Source of the DNA: Paragorgia papillata
Taxonomy: Eukaryota; Cnidaria; Anthozoa; Scleralcyonacea; Coralliidae
NCBI GenBank assembly: GCA_035771165.1
Contig: JAWNZC010000031.1
Span: forward strand, 104,501 to 168,500
DNA length: 64,000 bases
Direction of reading: 5' to 3'
A model generated the notes under the pieces. The model ran no database searches and was not told the origin of the DNA. It was given only the letters and a program-made list of their open reading frames with translations. This document shows positions 22,278 through 32,375 of the stretch, piece by piece. The number at the start of each line of letters is the position of its first letter. The first letter of the stretch is position 1. Position numbers and translations under genes: made by a program.

Positions 22278-22990
22278 CACAGCAAAAAATTGTTTTCTTG
22301 TTTTAAGAAAAAAAAAACTTATTTCAAGAATTATTTTCTTGGAATAAGAAATTTCTTACTAGGGAGAATAGCGAGAAATATTTTCTAACCAAGAAAATAT
22401 CTGAGAAAATATTTCTTGAAATAAGAAAAAATATATTCTTGTTTTAAGAAATATACATCTTAATTCAAGAAAATAATGAAGCATTTCTCTAGTATTTTTT
22501 TCTTAAAATAAGAAAAAAAATTCCCAGCTAGAAAACATGAGAAAATTATTCTTAAAATAAGAAAAAAATTATTGAAGTTCAAGAAAATAAATCTTATTTT
22601 AAGAAAATATAACTCATTTTAAGTAATTTTTTTCCTAATATAAGAAAATTTTGACTAGGGAGAATAGCGAGAAAAAATTACTAAGTAAGAAAATATTTCT
22701 TGGGAAATATTTTCTTGTTTTAAGAAAATGAAACTTAAAATAAGTTATATTTTCTTAAATCAAGAAATCTTTTCTTAGTAATTTTTTCTCGCTGTAATTA
22801 TCCCTGTCAAAATTTTCTTATTTTAGGGAAATAATTACTTAAAATAAGTTATATTTTCTTAAAACAAGGAATTTTTTTCTTAGTAATTTTTTCTCGCTAT
22901 TATAATTCTCTGTCAAAATTTTCTTATTTTAGGAAAATAATTACTTCAAATAAGTTATATTTTCTTAAAATAAATGTATTTTCTTAATTT
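22278..22990. repeat. Subterminal palindrome array, left
   Basis: Many copies of TTTTCTTATTTTAAGAA-type palindromes in both orientations, interspersed with TAGTAATTTTTTCTCGCTRT. The array mirrors 26090-26640 at the other end of the same transposon. Possibly multiple transposase-binding sites. Confidence 0.85.
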
Positions 22991-23137
22991 AAAAAAAATA
23001 GCACATTATAACATTAATATATAAAAATACATAATATATATAGAAATATTATAACTAATATAACAAAATATAAACATTTAAGTTTGTAATGAACAAGTGC
23101 AGTTCAAAGTCTATCAAAATCTCCACTTATCTCCCGA

Positions 23138-23455
23138 TCAAGTAGATCCAGTCTTGTACTTTTTGAAAGCCTTGGTAATCCCTTCGAAGGCATGGGAAAC
23201 GTCACTTGGTATTCTTTCATCTTTGAAAACTATTGTCTGGAGCATCAGCAAACCAAACTCGTGCTGTTGGGGATAATCGAAGTCCAATAGGTAAAATGAA
23301 CCAAGAAAAGCCACCACAGCCTCTGCTACATTCTCTAATTCTGTTCAAAACAATATATTCTTGCCCACGATCACATAGATAGTCTCATGATCAAGAACAA
23401 GTGCTGGCATATTTCCAACTTGCTTCAAGCAATACGTATCTGGATCCTCATGGTC
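23138..23455 (-). pseudogene. Terminal exon of unrecognised transposon gene
   Basis: On the minus strand, after an acceptor ending TTTCAG, the frame reads DHEDPDTYCLKQVGNMPALV, then ETIYVIVGKNILF, a TGA, then ENVAEAVVAFLGSFYLLDFD and HEFGLLMLQTIVFKDER, and ends SHAFEGITKAFKKYKTGST with a TGA stop. The style (a hydrophobic FLGSFYLLDFDYP segment near the C-terminus of a long protein) resembles proteins of unknown function that I associate with this kind of transposon in fish and cnidarians; I cannot name the family. The internal TGA means either a short intron or an inactivated copy. Confidence 0.5.
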
Positions 23456-23527
23456 CTGAAAGACAAGGAAAAAAATTCACATGAATACATAACACACTTT
23501 CCTGAAATTCTGCCGGTGATGTTTGAG

Positions 23528-23838
23528 ATACAGCTAATTCAATTAAGGTTGTCATCTGAGGGCCAAAACCGCAAAACCTCTATACCTTTAAGCACGAAAG
23601 GCACACTGGACTTGTATATATCTCTTTCTTAATGTCTCTATTTATCGTAGCTTTTTGCACAACACACTCCATGACCTTATTAAATTACTGCAAAACATGA
23701 TCAAATAGAGACATTAAGAAAGAGATATAAAGTATGTAAGTAAGTCCAGTGTGCTTTTCACGTTTATAGGTATAGAGGTTTTGTGGTTAGGGTTTTGACC
23801 TTCAGAGGACAACCTTAATTGATTTAGCTGTATCTTGC
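23528..23838. repeat. Foldback repeat
   Basis: GGCACACTGGACTT and ATCTCTTTCTTAATGTCTCT face inverted copies around 23700-23760, and the outer parts (AATTAAGGTTGTC / GACAACCTTAATT) pair as well. It lies inside the TA transposon, overlapping the upstream part of the minus-strand intron. Confidence 0.75.
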
Positions 23839-24002
23839 GTGCATTATATGCATGCACTCATATAGGTTTTACACCAACAACACAAGGCTAATGTGTTAAG
23901 AATATATTTATTTTCATCCAAATTCTACCCTAATTTGATAGATGTGTCCTTAACTGGTGTACAACTTTCAGATCAAACTGTTCTATACACATTTACCCTT
24001 CT

Positions 24003-24073
<71 letters not shown>
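24003..24073. repeat. (GACA)n microsatellite
   Basis: About 17 uninterrupted GACA units, followed directly by the hAT-like insertion. The plus-strand frame through it (DRQTDRQT...) is not a gene. Confidence 0.98.
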
Positions 24074-24077
<4 letters not shown>

Positions 24078-24108
24078 CAAGGCAAAAATACAACCTCCTG
24101 GTTGCTGT

Positions 24109-24606
24109 CAGGGTTGTCATGGGTAGCTGCCAGGGTACCCGGGTACCTACCCACCTGGGCTGGTTTTTTTTAGGAAAAAGCCAGGTTTTTTACCCAAATT
24201 GTATTTTTTTTATGTTTGCAATTTTTTTAACATCAGAGAAGTTACTAAGTTAGTGCTAGAACACCTAGAAAGAAGTAAAATACCCGTGAATACTAGAATG
24301 TAGTAACATACACCATTTGCAGTTTACCAAAAGGACTAGTGACCTGTGCAACAGTACAAGATACAGACATACAGTATTAAAAATATTAACCAAATTTGGC
24401 ATTTAGCCTAATTTTGACTGATGTAAATTTGTGACTGTCTTATAATGTTACTGTATTACAGCATAATTACAGATAAAACAGTAAAACAAAAGCAATACAG
24501 TCTACCAAATTGAACTTGAGAATTCCCCCAGAAACCTGGGTTTTTATTTAAAAAAAAAAAGGGTGGGCTGGTTTTTTTTTAAAAACCCGGGCTTTTAACA
24601 ACCCTG
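24109..24606. mobile_element. hAT-like non-autonomous element
   Basis: It begins CAGGGTTGTC and ends, reverse-complemented, CAGGGTTGTT; both sides then have CCCGGGT and CCAGCCC. The flanks are GTTGCTGT (24101-24108) and GTTGCTGA (24607-24614), an 8-bp duplication with one mismatch. This is the classic hAT arrangement. There is no coding capacity. Confidence 0.8.
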
Positions 24607-24899
24607 GTTGCTGAATAATCAATCCATCTATATGTTATTACAAGTAATAGTTAAAATATGAGCAGACAAGCTTTATGGGCATTTACAATGGTGAGCCGAA
24701 GGTGAGCCATTGTATATAATGCCCATAAAGATCGGCTGTGATTATTTTAACTTACTTATCAAAAGAATACCTATAAATGTTCATATTCATAGATTATCTT
24801 GACGATACATGCTACTCGGAACAAATCTTTAACTATTAACCGGGCCAGCCCATTTTAAATTTTAATATTCTTTGAAAAGGTTTATAGCATACATGCATA

Positions 24900-25078
24900 G
24901 ACCACTTTCATAATGGCCACAATTTTAAATATTCTTTTATGTGCATTTAAATAAGCCTTTATGGCCTCATGATGAAGCAAAGATTATTTTGAATTACAAA
25001 CACACAAATGAGGCCAGAAAGGCTTATTAAGATGCACATAAAAGAATATTCAAATTAATCACTATTATGAAAGTGGTC
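24900..25078. mobile_element. TA-flanked palindromic MITE
   Basis: Both ends read GACCACTTTCATAATRG and are flanked by TA. The interior pairs as well: ATATTCTTTTATGTGCAT, then AAGCCTTT and TGGCCTCAT. This is a Tc1/mariner-type non-autonomous element in size and duplication. Confidence 0.8.
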
Positions 25079-25567
25079 TATAAGTTTGCCCCAGATTCCA
25101 ACACTGAGAACATTGCTGTCTAGGAATATCTAGTTTTCAAGCAATGTTGTTGACACAGTAAAGCCTTTTCTTAAATTAAATATTGAAACATAACAGTTGT
25201 ATAAATCAAAAAGGGAATGAAATGGTCGACTTTTTGTAAATTAATTACCTATAGTATGCAGGGGGGTATATATATATTCAAAATTGCCGCCGTTGTTGAT
25301 CAACACAAAACAATTTGTCAATTCCCAAAACAAATCATAAATCCTTTAATTGTAATACTTATAAACTACGAAAATAAACATATTTTGTGAGAATCAAACC
25401 GCAAATCGTTTGTATTCCGACAATTAAGAACATTTCTAGCGAATAAATTAAGAACATTCTGTAGCGAATAAATATAAAATACCCCGAGAGTAACCTTGCC
25501 GACTATTTCAAATTTAATACATACAAATCAGTATACAACATTGCTGATTAAATAATCTATGACTTAC

Positions 25568-25591
25568 CTTCAATAATGTGATCGCATCCAT
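25568..25591 (-). CDS. Predicted first exon of minus-strand transposon gene
   Basis: On the minus strand ATGGATGCGATCACATTATT reads MDAITLLK and meets a consensus donor, GGTAAGTC, at 25567. A GC-richer upstream region (about 25690-25760) could be the promoter. Paired with the terminal exon at 23138-23455 it suggests one spliced gene reading leftward; the exons between are not resolved. Confidence 0.35.
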
Positions 25592-26089
25592 CGTCTGTAG
25601 TCTGTATACGTCTAGCGAAGAACCATTTATAAACCAGAAGCAATAATAAATTACAATATCGCAAACGAACTTTCAAATTTCAAAACGAAAATGAACGCGT
25701 CACCGAGTTCCCGCGTCATCATGGGATATTAATAATCCCGCGTTAGCCACGCGTGGTCTTAAGGTAGCACAAAACGTTTATGTAAATTCGCCCATAAAGT
25801 CGAAAGCCATACATTGAGTTTTACAAATCAATATTTCTACTTTTTAATTCAACTTTATGGGCTAGTATATTTAGGTCATTTGACAAGTTTTGTGTCTAAT
25901 CAAATAGTGTGTAGCATGCTGCACTAAATATCTGTTAGCACAGGAATTTTGAAGACAAGAAACGTATATATAGTTAACGTTTGGTGGAATTATTAGTGAA
26001 ATACTTATAAACAAAATATGACAAATGGTAAAATGCTTGGAAAAGCATTTAAAGCTCAATGTTATAACTTAGAGATGAATAAAAAATCG

Positions 26090-26640
26090 AATAGAATATT
26101 CTAGTGGCACATATGTGCATGCATGCATGTGCTAGAAAATATTCTTATTTAGAGAAACTGGTTTTCTTGTTTTAAGAAAATGGAAAATGCTCGGCATGTT
26201 CTAAGAAAATATATTTCTTATTGTAAAAAACTGGTTTTCTCATTTTAAGAAAATATTTACTTGTTTTATGAAAATGAAAAATGTTCAACATGTGCTAGAA
26301 AATATTTCTTAGTTTAAGAAACTGGTTTTCTCATTTCTAGAAAATATTTTCTTGTTTTAAGACAATAGTAAATCTGGATCCTTGCAAGAATTGTTTTTTC
26401 TCATTTTAAGAATTTTTTTATCTTACTAAGAAAATGATTTTCTTATTTTAAGAATGTTTTTTTCTTACTAGGAAAATGATGAAAATGATTTTCTTATTTT
26501 AAGAATTTTTTTCTTACTGAGAAAATAATTTTCTTCTTTTAAGAATTTATTTCTTTATAAGAAAATGATTTTCTTGTTTTAAGAAATATTTTCTTAAAAT
26601 AAGAAAAAAATTCTTAATAAGAAAATCATTTTTTGCTGTG
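26090..26640. repeat. Subterminal palindrome array, right
   Basis: Repeats of TTTTCTTATTTTAAGAA type, with GTGCTAGAAAATATTTCTTA units near 26130 and 26290. The counterpart of 22278-22990. Confidence 0.85.
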
Positions 26641-26944
26641 TAGACTGCATTTGCAAAACCACAAAGATCCTTCTTGCAAAGCCCATTATAACCCTGATAA
26701 TATCTTATCAAAATCGTTCAACACGATGGCAGCCGAACAGGTTAATGTTTGGGCCAGCAGGCTAAAGAGAATCATGGTGGCCATGCCGTACATACACCAC
26801 ATGCTTTTCTTTCACCGAATGGTAAAGAGAAGAAATGCATCACCCAGTTATGCTACAAGGTGGGGAAACAGCTTATTGTACCAAAACCTGCAAATAATTG
26901 GTTCAAGCATGCTTGATGATAAGTTGATAGACGTATTGTCATGA

Positions 26945-28540
26945 TAATGATTTACTGTACTTTATAAACTGTTGCATGGTTATAAAATAATTTGTGACAC
27001 AGCACTTCTACACAGTAATATTCAAATAAAACAATTTGTTGTCGTGACTGTTACCATGGTGAATGACAATATTGGTCTTATAATATACTGTTCTTTTAGA
27101 GAGACAGAGAACTTTTGACGGACGACTTATTTTTAGTACTCATATTTTTACTTTGTTTCCTTCACTCTGACCCTGCTAAGTTTTGAAGAGTTCTTTCAAG
27201 AAATATCCAACAAGCCAATCACTATGGTAATTGATAATACAAAATAATAATACAAAATATTTCTGTAGAGAAATTAAAGCCCTTCCAACATAAATAACTG
27301 CTCCTTTTTATAATATACTTTAAAGTGCATGGTTCTAGCTGCGATGAAAAACTTACTTTGTAAATGCGATACAAAATCCTCCTGATTTGCCGAAACTTTT
27401 CATTTGATTTTCTGTTAAAATCGTTATTATTTCATCGATTTTCGACTAATGTGAAAGTTTACATGCATGAGTATCGTAAGTACTTTACAATATTTGTGTT
27501 CGTATTGTGTCGGATAATACAACCTCTTGCATTCGGCTCGACCTTGTATATCCGATACAACACGGCCACTCATATTGTAAATAGTACTTTAATAATACCG
27601 TAACTTATAATTCTATAAAGTTTCACTTCGAAATTCGTTGAAATAAAGGTTATACTTTACAACGCCGCCATTAAAGTAGCAGCTTTGTGAAGAATGAGTC
27701 GGAGAGCTTCTGACATCATAGACTCAAAAAGAACAATGACTCTTTTATTCTTTTTGAGTCTATGAAGTCAGAAGCTCTTCTTGATTCATTCAGTCATTCA
27801 GTGTTCAAAGAGTACACCGCACAAGAGGTTATAATCGCATTAATAAAATAATCCTGCCCACGGCTGTGCGTTAAAAGAGACTTTACTCAGAACGTTCAAC
27901 ATTCCCATTATAGCCTTGCTATATTTGGTGATGTAGATTCCATAGAAAATAGTTTTATCCGTATTTTTGATCGATGAAAAACCTTTCGGATATCTATAGT
28001 ATTTGGTAAGGAGTTGGACTGAATGATTGATGGTTACTTCCGTGAACACTTTTGACGTCCACAAGGACATCTGGGGGTTTATACCACGCGTGAAGACGGT
28101 GAAGTTTAATTGGTGATACCGCGAGTCGGTTGGCCCCTCCCTTCCCTGCCCCGTGTTTCACGTCGTTTTCAATCACATTTGCTGTTTCGCGTTACAGAAG
28201 CGTACCGAGTATATATTTAAGCTTGATCACGCCAGTGAAGCCACACAGTAAAATCGATTGGAAATAACAATTGCTCTATTTTTATTAAATCCGTTTTTTT
28301 TCGCCTTTGCGCGACGCGCAACTGACAAAATGAAGCCACGTAGCCGTAGGTGCCACGTGCTTGCTGCATGCACACTGGCAAACAAAGTAGAACCTTTTTC
28401 ATTTATACATTTTCGCTGTGATTTTCGCAACCGTCTGCAATCCGTTTTTACCCTTAAGCCCTTGAATTTAAGCGTTTTCTATATCGGCAAATAATTGATA
28501 TTCTCTCCACAAATGTAAATGTCACCTCATCATGACAAAA
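26945..28540. other. Interior of giant element, one palindrome only
   Basis: I found no exon with a recognisable product. 27690-27795 is a clear palindrome (GACTCAAAAAGAA facing TTCTTTTTGAGTC, with AGCTTCTGAC / GTCAGAAGCT outside). Several short open frames around 28000-28500 overlap on both strands and are not supported. Confidence 0.5.
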
Positions 28541-28544
28541 TATA

Positions 28545-29180
28545 AACACCGAATGTATATTTACGATATTTATCAATTTAAAAGTCCCTATTACGCTATG
28601 TCTACGATATATATACCACAATTGAAATATTTCTACTACGCTACTACTCTGTATGTCTCCGATATTTATCACAATAAAAATATTTCTACTACGCTACTAC
28701 TCTACTACGCTGTATGTCTGCGATATATATCACAATTGAATTATTTCTACTACGCTACTACTCTACTATGCTGTATGTCTCCAATATTTATCACAATTGA
28801 AATATTTCTGCTACGCTACTACTCTACTACGCTGTATGTCTGCGATATATATCACAATTGAAATATTTCTACTACGTTACTACTCTACTACGCTGTATGT
28901 TTACGATATATATCATAATTGAAATCTTTCTACTACGCTACTACTCTACTACGCTGTATGTTTGCGATATATATCACAATAAAAATATTTCTACTGCGCT
29001 ACTACTCTACTACGCTGTATGTTCACGATATATATCATAATTGAAATATTTCTACTACGCTACTACGCTGTATGTTCGCGATATATATCACAATAGAAAT
29101 ATTTCTACTACGCTACTACTCTACTACGCTGTATGTCTGCGATATATATCACAATTGAAATGTCTCTACTACGCTACAAG
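28545..29180. repeat. ~61-bp minisatellite, about 10 units
   Basis: The unit contains GATATATATCACAATTGAAA, then TATTTCTACTACGCTACTAC and TCTACTACGCTGTATGTC. Some units lack the inner CTACTCTACTACG. Open frames through it (YFYYATTL repeats) are by-products of the array. Confidence 0.95.
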
Positions 29181-29449
29181 GTACCTGGTACTAAGGTACT
29201 TTACCAATGTTATCAGTTGCAATCTAAATCCTTTCTCTGGATAAGTTATACAGACTATGGCATATAAAGATTAAAGTAAGCACCTACAGTGCAATCATGC
29301 TACTACGGCGTAGTACTGGCGTAGTACAAACGATTTTGAAAAACCTGCTTCATATTTCTTGCCAGGTATATCATTTGATACAATTAAGTAGCTGTTATGT
29401 TGCAATAACTTGCAATTCTGTTGTATTGCAGGCTATTGACAGTGCTGTG

Positions 29450-30005
29450 AGTAACTTTGTTACAAGTAAACTAGTTACAGTAACTAGTTACATTTTTAAG
29501 TAACTGAAACTAGTTACTTTTTCTGAAGAAGTAACTGTAACTATAACTAGTTACTTTTTGAAGAAGTAACTATAACTAGTTACTTTTTTAAAGAACTGTA
29601 ACTAGTTACAATATTTGGTTCAAAAATGTGACTACAAGTAGTATAGTTACTGATATTCAGTTGAGGATATCATTCTTTCTTGATAAAATGGTTTTGATAT
29701 AATAATAAAGGTACATATGTACACATTTGACTATTTCTGCTTAGTGACAACTATATTTAGGCATTTAGCTGTAAAAACATAATTATGGTACTGGCATCTA
29801 AAAACCAGTAATTTCTTTGTTGATTCTAGTAACACGGACAAATCAATGTAACTTTGTAACTAGTTACAAAATTTTTGAAGAAACTTTGTAACTGTAACTA
29901 TAGTTACTTTCTTTTCATTGTAACTTTTATCGGTAACTGTAGTTACTTTTCTAACGATATAACTATAACTGAAACTAGTTACAAAAATTATGTAACTTTT
30001 ATTGC
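29450..30005. repeat. GTAACTAGTTAC palindrome clusters
   Basis: Two clusters (29450-29620 and 29845-30005) of the 12-bp palindrome GTAACTAGTTAC and variants such as AACTGTAACTATAACTAG are separated by ordinary AT-rich sequence. The symmetric layout suggests subterminal repeats of a non-autonomous DNA element, with the edges unresolved. Confidence 0.7.
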
Positions 30006-30187
30006 ATTGTTGGGGTGGGGAACATGACAGTATTTAGAGACTGATAGATAACCCAAATATGGCCCTCACTCCTTTACGGAACTGAGTTTGTAGAATTAAC
30101 TGGGAACACTATGGTGTTGATTTTCCGGAGAGGAAAACTGGAAAACACGGTGAAAACCCCTCGAGGCATAGCAGAGAACAATACAAT

Positions 30188-30468
30188 GGGCTATTCCAAT
30201 TTTTATCCATATATTACCCCCCCCCCCCCTGTTGAGGAACCTTGGAAATTTGGAATTTCAAAAGGGAGGGGTGATTTTGAGGAATCCAGTTGGAATTTCC
30301 AGGGGAGGGGGTTGAATCTACTTGGAATTTCCAAGGGAGGGGGTCGAGTCTACTTGGAATTCTCAGGGGGGGGGTAAATTTATATCAGAAAATAGTGGAA
30401 ATTCCGAAGGGGATGGTATAAAAAAGAGGTTCCTCAACAGGGGGTGCAGGTAAAAATTGGTATGGCCC
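30188..30468. mobile_element. MITE with G-rich interior, AAT duplication
   Basis: The ends GGGCTATTCCAATTTTTA and GGGCCATACCAATTTTTA (right end reverse-complemented) are flanked by AAT on both sides (30185-30187, 30469-30471). Both arms then carry CCCCCTGTTGAGGAACC. The interior repeats GGAATTTCCAAGGGAGGGGG-like units. A 3-bp duplication suggests Harbinger-type transposition. Confidence 0.75.
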
Positions 30469-30489
30469 AATAATTCTACTCCCAAGCTC

Positions 30490-30590
30490 GACAACAGGGT
30501 TATTCCCAAATGGTCACCCATCCAAGTACTAACCCCATCTAACCGGGCTTAATTTTGGATTGCAATGGTGAGAGGCAATTCTTTGCCACC
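30490..30590 (-). rRNA. Degenerate 5S rRNA-like fragment
   Basis: On the plus strand GGTTATTCCCAAATGGTCAC then CCATCCAAGTACTAACC and CGGGCTTAATTTTGG follow, in order, the reverse complement of the 3' two thirds of a 5S rRNA (the CCATCCAAGTACTAACC stretch is its most conserved part). Beyond about 30565 the match decays and the 5' third is not recognisable. It is either a 5S pseudogene or the head of a 5S-derived SINE. It lies between a MITE and the HINT-like exons. Confidence 0.6.
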
Positions 30591-30799
30591 TGGCTTAATT
30601 CAGTTCTAAATGTTTTATATAGTGTATTGCATTTCGAGATGTCAACCCTGTAGCACCAAAACATGTGCTGATTATTCCACGGAAACCAATTGCTCGATTA
30701 TCAGAGACCACTGCAGACGATGCACAGGTACTGTGTACTAATTATAATGTACAGTTCTAGACACACAGAATATATATTTTCACTTTGCTATTGGTCCAT

Positions 30800-31045
30800 T
30801 GCTGCCTAGGATGACTGAGGGTTCTCTCTTTGATGAGTAAAATCATCTGGTGTTAGACAGAGTAAGACAATAAAGGAACCATTTTTGACCAGCTCAGGCA
30901 GGAATGGGTTAATCACTTGTTAACTCATTGCTGCCTAGGATGTCTTAGGGTTCTCTCTTTGATGAGCAATATCATCTGGTGTTAGACAGAGTAAAACAAT
31001 AAAGGAACCATTTTTGACCAGCTCAGGCAGGAATGCTGGAATGGG
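30800..31045. repeat. ~120-bp tandem duplication
   Basis: Two copies (about 30800-30910 and 30925-31040) share TTGCTGCCTAGGATG, then GGTTCTCTCTTTGATGAG, then TCTGGTGTTAGACAGAGTAA and GACCAGCTCAGGCAGGAATG. They lie in the intron between the first two HINT-like exons. The TCTGGTGTTAGACAGAGTAA part is the unit of the array at 31620-32365. Confidence 0.9.
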
Positions 31046-31169
31046 TTGTCTTACATGTACATCATACATAATTTCTCTTTACCTTTTAGTTACTTGGCCA
31101 TTTGATGATGACAGCAACAACAGTTGCAAAACAAGAGGGACTTGCTGAATCAGGCTACAGACTTGGTAA

Positions 31170-31385
31170 AGACAGACCAGCAGACATACAGACCAACAAA
31201 CATACAGAGTGACAGACAGACACCCAGACAGACAAAAAAACAAACAAACAGACAGACAGACAAACACACACAGACAGACAGGCACAGACAGACAGGCACA
31301 GACAGACTGACAGACAGATGGACAGACAGACCAATACAGATAGACAGAGACAGACAGGCAGGCAGACAGACACACACACTTAGAC
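31170..31385. repeat. Degenerate (CAGA)n microsatellite
   Basis: CAGACAGA-type repeats with ACAAACAAA and ACACACA interruptions fill the intron between the second and third HINT-like exons. The Cys/Ser/Leu-rich minus-strand frames across it are not genes. Confidence 0.95.
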
Positions 31386-31619
31386 ACACAACCAGATAGC
31401 CATGCTATTATATTTACAACCATATTTAATTCTCATTCTGTAGTGATAAATGATGGTCGTGATTGAGCTCAGTCAATTTATCATCTTCATATTCACATCA
31501 TTGGAGGTCGTTTAATGAACTGGCCTCCTGGTTGATGCCATTACATTCCACTTTGACAACATAGACACAATATGTAAAGACTGTCAAAGATGTTAAATAA
31601 ATACCGCATGGCTTTCCAA

Positions 31620-32365
31620 GACGTCTCTCTTTGACGAGTAAAATAGTCTGGTGTTAGACAAAGTAAAATAGTCTGGTGTTAGACAGAGTAAAATAGTCTG
31701 GTGTTAGACACAGTAAAATAGTCTGGTGTTAGACAGAGTAAAATAGTCTGGTGTTAGACAGAGTAAAAAAGTCTGGTGTTAGACAGTGTAAAATAGTCTG
31801 GTGTTAGACACAGTAAAATAGTCTGGTGTTAGAGTAAAATAATCTGGTGTTAGACACAGTAAAATAGTCTGGTGTTAGACAAAGTAAAATAGTCTGGTGT
31901 TAGATAGAGTAAAATAGTCTGGTGTTAGACAGAGTAAAATAGTCTGCTGTTAGACACAGTAAAATAGTCTGGTGTTAGACACAGTAAAATAGTCTGGTGT
32001 TAGATAGAGTAAAATAGTCTGGTGTTAGACAGAGTAAAATAGTCTGGTGTTAGACACAGTAAAATAGTCTGGTGTTACACAGAGTAAAATAGTCTGGTGT
32101 TAGACAGTAAAATAGTCTTGTGTTAGACACAGTAAAATAGTCTGGTGTTAGACACAGTAAAATAGTCTGGTGCTAGACAGAGTAAAATAGTCTGGTGTTA
32201 GACACAGTAAAACAGTCTGGTGTTAGACACAGTAAAATAGTCTGGTGTTAGACAGTGTAACATAGTCTGGTGTTAGACACAGTAAAATAGTCTGGTGTTG
32301 GACAGAGTGAAATAGTCTGGTGTTAGACAGTAAAATAGTCTGGTGTTAGACACAGTAAAATAGAC
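31620..32365. repeat. ~25-bp minisatellite, about 30 units
   Basis: The unit is AGTAAAATAGTCTGGTGTTA followed by GACAC or GACAG. A few units are shortened. The same unit occurs singly in the duplicated intron repeat at 30.8-31.0 kb, which looks like its source. It directly abuts the next exon. Confidence 0.97.
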
Positions 32366-32375
32366 GGCTAGCACT

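Larger units (their letters stand above)
22278..26640. mobile_element. 4.36-kb TA-flanked DNA transposon
   Basis: The ends read CACAGCAAAAAATTGTTTTC and, reverse-complemented from the right, CACAGCAAAAAATGATTTTC. The target duplication is TA (22276-22277 and 26641-26642). The first 700 bp and last 550 bp are arrays of imperfect palindromes built on TTTTCTTATTTTAAGAA. On the minus strand a first exon near 25591 and a terminal exon at 23138-23455 suggest a spliced gene of its own. A hAT element, a foldback repeat and a MITE have landed inside it. The TA duplication and CACAG ends are compatible with several superfamilies, Tc1/mariner among them; I cannot assign one. Confidence 0.85.
22045..26944 (+). 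pseudogene. KDZ transposase core exon, split by a transposon
   Basis: The exon starts after CTACTGCAG and reads SESPAQAFIITIVWLYNKFF, then LAYDNMCHLNSLRAARKDL and PFNNMWQSVEKVID. At 22277 it is interrupted by a 4363-bp insert flanked by TA. From 26643 the same exon continues LQNHKDPSCKAHYNPDN, then FNTMAAEQVNVWASRLKRIM and HHMLFFHRMVKRRN, ending at the TGA at 26942. Removing the insert and one TA leaves an uninterrupted frame. YDNxCHL and QNHKDPxC-AEQxxxWxSRxK are signature segments of KDZ (Zisupton-type) transposases. The exon expected to carry the earlier catalytic acid was not found between 21541 and 22045, so it is missing or I missed it. The core domain is disrupted and this copy is non-functional. 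Confidence 0.8.
30623..31535 (+). pseudogene. HINT-like histidine triad protein, 3' exons
   Basis: Three exons in consistent phase. 30623-30727 reads CIAFRDVNPVAPKHVLIIPR then KPIARLSETTADDAQ, between ATATAG and a GTACTG donor. 31090-31165 reads LLGHLMMTATTVAKQEG, ending in donor GTAAAG. 31444-31535 reads VINDGRD, a TGA, then AQSIYHLHIHIIGGR and NWPPG with a stop. This is the C-terminal three quarters of a HINT1/2-type phosphoramidase, including the HxHxH histidine triad (HLHIH) and the terminal WPPG. The TGA at 31464-31466 stands where the family has glycine. The N-terminal exon (the IFxKIIxxxIPA segment) was not found upstream. The stop and missing start argue for a decayed or captured gene. 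Confidence 0.8.

Noticed and set aside
28532..29244. Plus-strand frames rich in YFYYATTL
   Set aside because: They are translations of the ~61-bp minisatellite.
31170..31385. CRISPR-like or regulated repeat array
   Set aside because: It is a simple tetranucleotide repeat with no unique spacers, in an animal genome.
31079..31423. Long Cys/Leu/Ser-rich minus-strand frames
   Set aside because: They run across the degenerate CAGA microsatellite; composition follows the repeat and not protein constraint.
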